From Bacillota bacterium (GTDB lineage: Bacteria; Bacillota; Bacilli; Alicyclobacillales; Alicyclobacillaceae): 10,176 nucleotides of DNA. Both the position numbers and the translations under genes were made by a program. Under the pieces are notes generated by a model. It was not told where the DNA came from, did not search any database, and saw only the letters and a list, made by a program, of their open reading frames with translations. The DNA lies in the NCBI GenBank assembly GCA_021816665.1, contig JAKAXI010000046.1:1-10176 (forward strand). Direction: 5' to 3'. Of this stretch, positions 1-6,934 are shown piece by piece (position 1 is the stretch's first letter; each line of letters starts with the position of its first letter).

Positions 1-278
1 GAGCGGGTATCGTAGCACAAATCGGTGGAGTGGCTTTTGAACCTGAGCGGCCTTTCGTGGCACCTCGCGATCTCGACATTCATAGCGGCACTGGGCAGCT
101 TATCGCGCGAATTTGTGGGGGGTGACGCCGGATTAAGCAGCCGACAACCGCCAATCAGTGCCGGACAAACATACGATCGGGCCTTTCCGAACCCATACGC
201 CGCCCTGGACAGCTTATTGACCGCCTACGCGGGGCAAAGTCGTCGAATAAGCGGTTGTGGGCCGCTATCAGCGCTCGA
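1..278. other. Left-edge stretch with no supported gene
   Basis: No convincing gene is visible here. A plus-strand frame opens at a GTG at 25 and begins with a hydrophobic stretch. It has no clear ribosome binding site, resembles no family I know, and runs straight into the 7-bp tandem repeat, so I do not call it. A 7-bp inverted repeat (GCTTATT at 212-218, AATAAGC at 246-252) with a 27-nt loop is present and may be chance. Together with the repeat and a short tail, this forms a gene-free stretch of about 460 bases downstream of the pseudouridine synthase gene. Confidence 0.5.
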
Positions 279-376
279 CCACACGCCACACGCCACACGC
301 CACACGCCACACGCCACACGCCACACGCCACACGCCACACGCCACACGCCACACGCCACACGCCACACGCCACACG
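279..376. repeat. Tandem repeat, 14 perfect copies of the 7-bp unit CCACACG
   Basis: Fourteen consecutive identical copies of CCACACG fill exactly 98 bp, with no mismatch. Because 7 is not a multiple of 3, all three plus-strand frames stay open and encode the same heptapeptide cycle (H-A-T-R-H-T-P). The minus frames encode V-A-C-G-V-W-R. The apparent open frames across the array are therefore a by-product of the repeat, not evidence of coding. The complement strand is rich in G and T. Perfect identity suggests recent expansion by slipped-strand replication, so copy number probably varies between strains. The array lies about 90 bp beyond the stop codon of the pseudouridine synthase gene. Confidence 0.97.
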
Positions 377-463
377 CGACTGGCTGCCCGAGTGGCCCGG
401 CAGGTATGGATTAGACGTGCCAAGGGCCAGTTGTAGCCGCATAAGTATCCACCACTGATAGGT

Positions 464-1324
464 TCATTCGGCCACAGTCTTCAGGGCGGCCCGGAATGCC
501 CGGGGAATGGCTGTCTCAAAGCGAAGCGTCTTCCCCGACACGGGGTGCTGAAACGACAGGACGCGGGCGTGCAAGCCGAGCCTCCCGAGTGGGTTCGCCT
601 TCGCGCCGTAGCGCTTATCGCCGACCACGCTGTGTCCGATGCTCTGCATATGAACTCTGATTTGGTTCTTTCTGCCCGTCTCCAGTCGCACTTCGAGGAG
701 CGACAGCCCCGCCCCGCGTTCAAGCACCCGGTAGTGCGTCACAGCGTGTACCCCATCCCCTGCCCGGCAGACGTACATCGTCATCGTCTTGCTCTCTTTT
801 AACCAGGTGTCGATCGTACCTGCGTCGTCTTTGACGCGTCCTTGGACGAGGGCTACATACGCGCGTTCGATCACGGCCTCTTCCCAACGTTCCTGCAACT
901 GGTTCTTCACCTCAGGTGACTTGGCGAACAACATCAGGCCGGAGGTGTCGCGATCGAGACGGTGAACAATAAATACGCGGTCGCGATGGTTCCGCTGCTT
1001 CACGTGGTCAGTCAACAAGTGGTAGGCTGTGCGTTCCTTTTCATCGTCCGTGGCGATGGAGAGCAGTCCCGGCGGCTTGTCGATCACGATGATTGCGTCG
1101 TCCTCGTAAACAATCTTCATCCCAGCCGTGATCTGCCGCTGCTCGATGGCTCCCGTACTCAAAATCTGTACCTCATCGCCGGGTTTCAGTCCATGGTCGT
1201 GCCGCGTGACAACTTTACCACCGACGACTACCTGTCCACGCGTCAGCAGGGCTTTCACCTTGTTGCGGCCGCGGCTCGGATACTTTTCCAGTAAGTACGG
1301 CAACAGCTGTGTGTTTTCTTCCAC
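464..1324 (-). CDS. RluA-family pseudouridine synthase
   Basis: This enzyme is expected to convert specific uridines in structured RNA, most likely 23S rRNA, to pseudouridine in the cytoplasm. Residues about 1-60 form an S4-like RNA-binding domain (SRGRNKVKALLTRG, then a basic turn and LKPGDEV). The catalytic domain follows, with IDKPPGLLSIAT near 82-92 and the family signature HRLDRDTSG at 121-129; D124 is the expected catalytic aspartate. The conserved C-terminal GRKNQIRVHM and VGDKRYGA motifs are present. The length of 286 residues is normal. The given start is the GTG at 1324, the first conventional start after an in-frame stop, but it lacks a ribosome binding site. A CTG eight codons upstream (1348-1346) lies 8 nt from a good AAAGGTGG site (1364-1357) and is probably the true start, giving about 294 residues. 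The exact RNA target cannot be told from sequence. Confidence 0.93.
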   Translation of the reverse strand: MEENTQLLPYLLEKYPSRGRNKVKALLTRGQVVVGGKVVTRHDHGLKPGDEVQILSTGAIEQRQITAGMKIVYEDDAIIVIDKPPGLLSIATDDEKERTAYHLLTDHVKQRNHRDRVFIVHRLDRDTSGLMLFAKSPEVKNQLQERWEEAVIERAYVALVQGRVKDDAGTIDTWLKESKTMTMYVCRAGDGVHAVTHYRVLERGAGLSLLEVRLETGRKNQIRVHMQSIGHSVVGDKRYGAKANPLGRLGLHARVLSFQHPVSGKTLRFETAIPRAFRAALKTVAE

Positions 1325-1345
1325 TGTGAACTGGTTCTGCTTGTC

Positions 1346-1364
1346 CAGCGTTCATTCCACCTTT
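1346..1364 (-). promoter_or_regulatory. Ribosome binding site and probable CTG start of the pseudouridine synthase
   Basis: Read on the minus strand, AAAGGTGG (1364-1357) is followed after 8 nt by CTG (1348-1346). That codon is in frame with the pseudouridine synthase and follows an in-frame TGA. The eight extra codons read L-D-K-Q-N-Q-F-T before the GTG at 1324. The FTVEENT stretch this creates is, from memory, typical of the N-terminus in this family. An ATG at 1355-1353 lies only 1 nt from the ribosome binding site and is in another frame. A sequencing frameshift joining that ATG to the gene is the alternative explanation. Confidence 0.55.
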
Positions 1365-1390
1365 AGAGACGAATGTCGTCTATTTCTATT

Positions 1391-1957
1391 TTACCCGCCG
1401 TACACGGTCGCCAACTCCGCGAGTTGCTTGATCGTGTTCCAGTTGCGCGTTGTGGCGACAGTCCGGAGTTTGTTGAGTCCTTGCGCTCGCTTCGAGTCGA
1501 CAGTGCTTTGCCTCAAGTGCATATAGACTGTGCGTCCGACCACGGTAAACTCATCCTGTAAGGCATCGATCGACCTCCACTCGTCGACCGCCTCGGTTGT
1601 CGGCATATCGCGAAGGAGTGTCACCTGCAGGCTCTCTCCATCGCGCACGGCGTCAGGGTCGTAGGGACAGCTTGCGACAATCGCATGCCATTCGTCACGC
1701 GAACGGACAATCGCAGTCGTCCTCACTCCAAATACAGCGCCCATCCACTCTTCAATCTGCGTTTCTAGCACCTCCGGGCCTTCTGCTGACTGAAACAGCA
1801 CGTTGCCACTTTGAATGTACGTCTGTACAGTACCCAGCCCCTTTGCCGCCAGCAAGTCCCGAAGGTCCGCCATGCGGACCTTCCCGTGGCCTCCGACGTT
1901 GATGCCGCGCAAGAGTGCAATATAAACGGTCTTTGTCCCAGCGCCCGTTTCGCCCAT
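1391..1957 (-). CDS. DUF1697 domain-containing protein
   Basis: A conserved protein of unknown function, 188 residues, close to full length for DUF1697. The family signature is clear near the N-terminus: YIALLRGINVGGHGKVRM (about 12-29), then DLRDLLAAKGLGTVQTYIQS and GNVLFQS. The ATG at 1957 is used. The nearest purine-rich site (GAGG) lies 11 nt upstream, which is a little far, so the start is moderately sure. The stop is 42 bp from the probable CTG start of the downstream pseudouridine synthase gene on the same strand, so the two are likely co-transcribed. No enzymatic role is established for this family to my knowledge and none is proposed here. Confidence 0.9.
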   Translation of the reverse strand: MGETGAGTKTVYIALLRGINVGGHGKVRMADLRDLLAAKGLGTVQTYIQSGNVLFQSAEGPEVLETQIEEWMGAVFGVRTTAIVRSRDEWHAIVASCPYDPDAVRDGESLQVTLLRDMPTTEAVDEWRSIDALQDEFTVVGRTVYMHLRQSTVDSKRAQGLNKLRTVATTRNWNTIKQLAELATVYGG

Positions 1958-2023
1958 AAACTCAACCGCCTCTTCCCTGTTAGAATCCTAGCATAGGAAG
2001 TTCCCAGTAGTGCACTCGGCCGA

Positions 2024-2146
2024 TCATGGACTACCGCCGATGACTAGCATCAGAAGTCCGAAGCCTGCGGTGACCCACATACCCCAGTGACCGCCAAAAC
2101 CCGTGCAAATGTCAGGTGAAACGACACAGGTACACACCTTCTTCAC
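2024..2146 (-). CDS. Probable 40-residue membrane miniprotein
   Basis: A short frame starts at GTG 2146 and ends at TGA 2024. It is preceded by a good ribosome binding site, AAGGA (2157-2153), 6 nt from the start. The product begins with a basic MKK, has three cysteines (5, 7, 14), a glycine/aromatic stretch (GFGGHWGMW, about 16-24) and a C-terminal hydrophobic segment (about 25-38) that could span the membrane. The Gly/Tyr-Trp-rich lead into one hydrophobic helix recalls the very small YjcZ-type proteins of Bacilli, but this is only a resemblance. It ends 66 bp before the DUF1697 gene on the same strand. The frame is short, and chance cannot be excluded without homologues. Confidence 0.45.
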   Translation of the reverse strand: MKKVCTCVVSPDICTGFGGHWGMWVTAGFGLLMLVIGGSP

Positions 2147-2205
2147 TTTCAATCCTTGTGCACATGTCTCCACGTCCATCTTGGCATAATTCGGTACGAA
2201 TGCAA

Positions 2206-2364
2206 CGGGCGCTCGATATCCTGGTCAACAACGCCGGGATCATGGACAAAATGACCCCAGTGGGAGATCTGTCAGACGGACTGTGGGAGCGCGGTTGGGC
2301 CTCGACACCCGGCCGTGCCTTTTGGGCGCACTCGTTCTTTATGATGTCAGCTGAACTAATTTGA
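2206..2364 (+). pseudogene. Fragment of a short-chain dehydrogenase/reductase (SDR) gene
   Basis: The frame around 2206-2292 reads ALDILVNNAGIMDKM followed by PVGDLSDGLWER. This is the central NNAG motif of classical SDR enzymes and the residues that usually follow it. Neither the N-terminal Rossmann glycine motif nor the catalytic Tyr-x-x-x-Lys is present. Just upstream, an A-[stop]-F-G stretch in another frame looks like the preceding part of the same gene. Downstream of the WER the frame no longer resembles the family and stops at 2364. I read this as a frameshifted remnant of a once intact oxidoreductase gene, now reduced to about 150 bp. It lies just upstream of the sensor kinase gene on the same strand. 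Confidence 0.75.
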
Positions 2365-2422
2365 AGGGAGATTGAATTATTTCGCGAACTCATTCGTACT
2401 ACAAAAAGTCTGAGGTGACCTT

Positions 2423-4186
2423 GTGGAAGTCCCGCACCGAAATGCTCAGGCAAGGCGCGTTCTACTCGGCATCCTGACGCTTGGCGGGAACGGTCTGATT
2501 CTAAATTCGCTCCTCCACCTGTTCTCGTTAAGTGCCGGGCCCAAGTTCATCCTGTTCCTGTTTATTATGGTGCTGTTCGCCGGTACATCGAGGTTGTCGA
2601 TCCCGTTGCCAAGCGGCGCAAACTGGCGGCCTGGCCTTCTGTTATTGATGCCCGCCATGTTCGTACTACCGACCTGGCAAGTTCCGCTCGTAGGCATTCC
2701 AGGGCTGATTCTGCTGGCTCCAAAAGGCCAGTGGAAATGGACTCGCTACCCGCGAACGTTTGCGCACGTCGCGCTTGGCCTGTCTGCCGGTTCCCTGGTC
2801 TTCCACCTGGGGCTGACTCTTCGTCTATTCGAGTCTCATCACGTGCTCGGCCACACAATGACAGCTGCAGGACTGGCGCTCCTGACTCACCTTGTCGTCA
2901 ACCGCGTGCTGTCCGCACTCATTGTGGCAACCAGACAGCAACGGTCGTTTACACTGCAGCTGCGCTTGGTGGCGGGCGAACTGCACTGGGGCTACTTCGC
3001 TTCGTATATGGTCATACTTTCTACTTTCGTAGTTTCTATGACACACCTGTGGTGGGCGCTCGTGCTGAACGCCAGCATTCAACTTGGCCTCTACAAAATG
3101 ATGTCGTACTATCAGATGCTCCAAGAGAGTGAACAGCGCTATCGGTCTCTGAAAGAGCACCACCCGGACGGGATTTGTTCGCTCGATCTGCGAGGCAATT
3201 TTGTCACGCAAAACCCTGCATTTCGGAAACTCCTGGGGTATTCGGATGGTGTACTGTTTGGCAAGAACATCGTGGACCTGATCGACCGCACAGACGCTAC
3301 CGCGGAGGGCGCCTGCCGCGTACTTCTGTCCGGCGACGTGGACGGAGAAGTGCTGCTCTCGCTGCGCCACTACGAAGGGATGACTGTCGAAGTAAATTGT
3401 ACGAGCGTCCCCATTGTCGTGGAAGGGCGCCGCGCAGGCTTGTACCTGATCGTCAAAGATGTCGCTCTGCAACGGCGAGCAGAAGAACTGGTTGTACAGA
3501 CGGAGAAGATGACGATTGTCGGCCAACTCGCCGCAGGCGTTGCGCACGAGATCCGCAATCCACTCACGTCGCTGAAAGGTTTTGTTCAGTTAATGCGGTC
3601 CTCCGGCGTGCCAGAAGCTCAGCAGCGCTACCTCAACATCATGGAAGATGAACTTGACCGCATCGAAGTCGTCGCAGGTGAGTTTCTGATGTTGGCGCGA
3701 CCTCACGCAGTGCACATAGCCCGTGTAGACCTGCGCACCACTGTGCGTGACGTTGCAGCGCTGTTGACGACTTTGGCGACGATGCGCGGCATCCAGATCC
3801 AAACGGAATACTGCGGGGACGTTCCGCCGCTCGAATGCGACGAAAACCAACTCAAGCAAGTGCTCATCAACGTGGCCAAAAACGGGATCGAGGCGATGGA
3901 TGCTGGGACCCTGACCATTCGCCTGAGCAGCAACCAGACCTGCGTTTGGATTGAAGTTGAAGACGAGGGTGTCGGCATCCCGGAAGACGCTTTGCCAAAG
4001 CTAGGTTCACCATTCTACACCACCAAGCCGCAGGGGACGGGCCTGGGGCTGACAGTCAGCCAGAAAATCATCGCGTCGTACAACGGAGATATGCAAATTC
4101 AAAGTCGCGCCGGACGCGGTACAACCGTGACCATCTCCCTGCCCGCACCTGTCTCAGACAACTTGCCCGTGCTCGCGGACGTGTAG
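2423..4186 (+). CDS. Membrane-bound PAS-domain sensor histidine kinase
   Basis: A two-component sensor kinase of 587 residues. Residues about 12-210 hold roughly six or seven hydrophobic segments, forming a membrane sensor region. A short linker (YQMLQESEQRYRSL) leads to a PAS domain (about 235-350). The HisKA domain follows, with the phospho-acceptor H375 in VAHEIRNPLTSLKGF. The HATPase domain has an N-box around N483-N487, G1 DEGVGIP (514-520), FYTTK (531-535) and G2 GTGLGL (538-543). All key residues are intact. The GTG start at 2423 has a GAGGTGA site a few bases upstream. No response regulator gene is adjacent. The HisKA sequence resembles Bacillus sporulation-type kinases, so feeding a remote phosphorelay is plausible but inferred. 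Its signal is unknown. The gene converges on dabA. Confidence 0.93.
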   Translation: MEVPHRNAQARRVLLGILTLGGNGLILNSLLHLFSLSAGPKFILFLFIMVLFAGTSRLSIPLPSGANWRPGLLLLMPAMFVLPTWQVPLVGIPGLILLAPKGQWKWTRYPRTFAHVALGLSAGSLVFHLGLTLRLFESHHVLGHTMTAAGLALLTHLVVNRVLSALIVATRQQRSFTLQLRLVAGELHWGYFASYMVILSTFVVSMTHLWWALVLNASIQLGLYKMMSYYQMLQESEQRYRSLKEHHPDGICSLDLRGNFVTQNPAFRKLLGYSDGVLFGKNIVDLIDRTDATAEGACRVLLSGDVDGEVLLSLRHYEGMTVEVNCTSVPIVVEGRRAGLYLIVKDVALQRRAEELVVQTEKMTIVGQLAAGVAHEIRNPLTSLKGFVQLMRSSGVPEAQQRYLNIMEDELDRIEVVAGEFLMLARPHAVHIARVDLRTTVRDVAALLTTLATMRGIQIQTEYCGDVPPLECDENQLKQVLINVAKNGIEAMDAGTLTIRLSSNQTCVWIEVEDEGVGIPEDALPKLGSPFYTTKPQGTGLGLTVSQKIIASYNGDMQIQSRAGRGTTVTISLPAPVSDNLPVLADV

Positions 4187-4243
4187 TTAAGAGTGGTTAA
4201 GAGGATGACGAGGGACGTTGTTCTGCAATTCACAGTTGCAAAC

Positions 4244-6934
4244 TCATCTGTTCTCTGCACCGAGCGTGTGCCAACCCGTCTGTGGGTCGAGAACTGCAAA
4301 CCGGAGCCAACCCAAAGAAATCTTCTGGTGGAAATCTGGTAGACCGTCGAGCACTTGGCGCACATGAGTGAGCGGCGCCTCGACGACAATCAGCAGGCGC
4401 AGCGGCGCGTGATACGGAACTCCATCGGCCGACATGACACTCTGCACTGGCAAACCGGTCAACAGGTCACTGCCATTGCCTTGCATCACACCAATCCCGG
4501 ACGTCACCGTCTGCGTCGTCTTGTCCCCACTCCCGTAAGCACTCGCTGCGACAGTCGACGCATAGTATTGCAGGTTGATCCACTGCGCGACAACGCCCGG
4601 TCCGGCGAGAATACCCGCGAGAATCTGTCCGTCTTTGTCCTGTCCCCAATCGTAGCTGTGCAAAAATGCCCGCCCGTGCAAGTCCAATCCCTTCGTCAAG
4701 TCGCGCCGCCCGATCACGAAAGCCGCGTTTCGGGCCAACCCCCACTCTGGACGCGTTTCGCTCCAGTCATAGGCGTGCCGGGCTGTGCGCAGGTCCCGAC
4801 CGTGGTTGCCGAGGTCCGCACTTGGCAGATACGCTAGGCGCTCAGCCGTTACGTCCTCAGACACTGCTGGCACAGCACGTTGCACGGTTTCGAGAGCCGC
4901 TTGGGCCATTGGACTGAGGAGCGGTTTGTCGTCGAGAAAGCGGAGTTCGTCAGTCGTCGTAATGTGTTCCATGGCGGCGAACACGGTCGTCTCCGGGATT
5001 CTGACTCCACGCTCAGCCAGTCCTGCTCTTACATCCGGATCGTTACAAATAGCGCTGAAGACCTTGGCGTTTGCGGCACCAGAGGCACCGCCGCAGGCAC
5101 CGCAGTCGAGCGCCGAAGCGTACGGGTTGTTTGCGCTCTGGCTGCCGTGTCCACAGACGACAACGAGCGGTGCAAAGTGGTCGGTCAGCCCGATCGAGCG
5201 CAGAGTGGCGTGCACGTAGTCAATCTGGTCTGCCAGCGGGATCCCGACCGTGAGACCGTTCGCTGGCTTATCAGCCGTCTGCTCTGTTGGGGCAGACTGA
5301 GGTTTCACCTGCCAGCCGTTGTCCGCACCACCAGGCATGAGGTTGCGAATCTGGTTCATGAGCGAACCTGTGCTACCAGGCAGAACGCTGCGAGCGAGTG
5401 CCGACAAGCCAAGCCAAACCCCGCTAACTTCCGGCAGCGCCAAACTGGCAAACGAATCGCCTTTCACGCGCTTGAACGCCTGGCGGAGTGGGTCGAGAGC
5501 GGCAAAGGGGGTCACGTGATCCGCTACATCTTGCGGGTCAACAGGCCGCCGAACGATATGCCTGGGTTTGGCGATGACCGGTAGAGCAGGATGCATGTGC
5601 GTTCCCACCGCGTCCTGCAACGCGATCGGCAGTCCAAAGAAACCTGCCACGCCGAAAGTTTCAAAAAGTCCACTCTGCTCCAGACGGCGGCGAATTGGTT
5701 CAGACCGCACATCGATGCAGAACAGAAATTGTGCCTCCGGAACAGGGGACACCGCTCCCCTCTCGCCACTTGCGTCGAGCGCGGGACGCTCCGAATTGCA
5801 GAGCGTTTCGTGCAGACGAGCGCTATACGTGTCTTCCCACGCCTCCAAGTAGAGACGGCGCACCGTAAAGTCGTCAAATCTCCGAGCAAACTGAAGCCGC
5901 GCAGTTTGTTCACGCTGTGGCATGCCATCCCACGCCTCGATCGGCGTACCTCCCCAAACCTCCCATGCCACCAGGCAATCTACCAGGTCCAGTAAGCCTG
6001 ACAAGTCCTCGCCTGGCATTCTGCCGCGCGACAGCGGCAAGTGAGGTGCGACGAGTGCCCACTCCAAGGAAAGGCGGACTGCCATGTAATCGAACAGCAG
6101 GTTCGCGTCGCTCGCCTCATTCGCCGCCCGCCAGCGAATCATCCCCGCCCACCCTGGCAGCCGCAACAGACTGTCGCGCAGGTACGTCACGGCATCAACC
6201 TGCGTGACGTCGAGCAGGCGCAATGCCTGTGACAGGGCAAGCTCTGCATCCTCGGGCCAGTCTTGGAGCCGGCGGCGAACGCTGCGCGGAAGGGCGGGAT
6301 CGACTGTGACCAACTGCCTCCACGCCCGATAAAAACCGCGCTCCTTGTGCGGCATCGACCATCCAGACTGCCCTTCGTCGAGATAGAGTTTGCACCACTT
6401 GGTCACGTGGTAGTTGAGATCCCGGCCATACGAACCACGACCGAGTTGCTCTAACTGAGTGCTCCGCGCCACAATCGGCGTATGGTCATCCAGTGCGAGA
6501 CGGCGGAGGTCACGCGCCGTTCGCTCCACTTCGGGGTCGCTGCGCCTTGTCGCAGGCAGCGGTGAGAGTTTGAGCGCGCCGTTGCAATACACCTCGGTCA
6601 CATCGCGTGGCAATCTCGCCTCGACGCGGTCCAGCCAGTCTGCCAAGCGGCGTTCGAGCAAAACGGGGTCAATCTCACCTGCCAGGAACGCACTTTGCAG
6701 GACTTCCGCACTCGGATACAGGTCAATCCCGTGCTCCCTCTGCAATTCCTCCGCGACCTTCTCGAACGCTTGGTTCTCCAGCCCATACCAAGGCGACCTT
6801 GCGGCAAACGCCGTGATCGGCCAAAGTGGCGCAACTGCTCGCTCTGCTTCTCGAAGTGCATGCTCGAGGTTCGATGTCGGCAGGTGTTTCGATTCGGTTT
6901 GGCTGTGTTGAATTTGCGTGTTAGACGACGTCAT
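4244..6934 (-). CDS. dabA: DabA/MpsB, zinc-binding subunit of an inorganic carbon transporter (DUF2309)
   Basis: A full-length DUF2309 protein of 896 residues. With DabB it is known to form a membrane complex that accumulates inorganic carbon (CO2 or bicarbonate), driven by an ion gradient; the Staphylococcus counterpart is MpsB. DabA is distantly related to beta-carbonic anhydrases. The expected zinc site is intact: C406 and D408 with R410 in FLFCIDVRSEP, H596 in VVVCGHGSQS, and C611 in LDCGACGG. H596 and C611 are 15 residues apart, as in the characterised DabA. No transmembrane helix is evident, so it should sit on the cytoplasmic face bound to DabB. The ATG at 6934 overlaps the end of dabB by 14 nt, which suggests translational coupling. 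It is the last gene of the minus-strand cluster, 57 bp from the convergent kinase gene. No strong terminator follows; only a weak hairpin lies at about 4225-4240. Confidence 0.96.
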   Translation of the reverse strand: MTSSNTQIQHSQTESKHLPTSNLEHALREAERAVAPLWPITAFAARSPWYGLENQAFEKVAEELQREHGIDLYPSAEVLQSAFLAGEIDPVLLERRLADWLDRVEARLPRDVTEVYCNGALKLSPLPATRRSDPEVERTARDLRRLALDDHTPIVARSTQLEQLGRGSYGRDLNYHVTKWCKLYLDEGQSGWSMPHKERGFYRAWRQLVTVDPALPRSVRRRLQDWPEDAELALSQALRLLDVTQVDAVTYLRDSLLRLPGWAGMIRWRAANEASDANLLFDYMAVRLSLEWALVAPHLPLSRGRMPGEDLSGLLDLVDCLVAWEVWGGTPIEAWDGMPQREQTARLQFARRFDDFTVRRLYLEAWEDTYSARLHETLCNSERPALDASGERGAVSPVPEAQFLFCIDVRSEPIRRRLEQSGLFETFGVAGFFGLPIALQDAVGTHMHPALPVIAKPRHIVRRPVDPQDVADHVTPFAALDPLRQAFKRVKGDSFASLALPEVSGVWLGLSALARSVLPGSTGSLMNQIRNLMPGGADNGWQVKPQSAPTEQTADKPANGLTVGIPLADQIDYVHATLRSIGLTDHFAPLVVVCGHGSQSANNPYASALDCGACGGASGAANAKVFSAICNDPDVRAGLAERGVRIPETTVFAAMEHITTTDELRFLDDKPLLSPMAQAALETVQRAVPAVSEDVTAERLAYLPSADLGNHGRDLRTARHAYDWSETRPEWGLARNAAFVIGRRDLTKGLDLHGRAFLHSYDWGQDKDGQILAGILAGPGVVAQWINLQYYASTVAASAYGSGDKTTQTVTSGIGVMQGNGSDLLTGLPVQSVMSADGVPYHAPLRLLIVVEAPLTHVRQVLDGLPDFHQKISLGWLRFAVLDPQTGWHTLGAENR

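Noticed and set aside
279..376. CRISPR array
   Set aside because: The units are 7 bp with no spacers, so it is a simple tandem repeat.
25..414. Plus-strand open frame of 129 residues across the 7-bp repeat
   Set aside because: Half of it is the repeat, which is open in every frame. There is no ribosome binding site and no family resemblance.
4880..5584. Long plus-strand frame opposite dabA
   Set aside because: It lies fully antisense to a gene with intact catalytic motifs. Long antisense frames are expected at this GC content.
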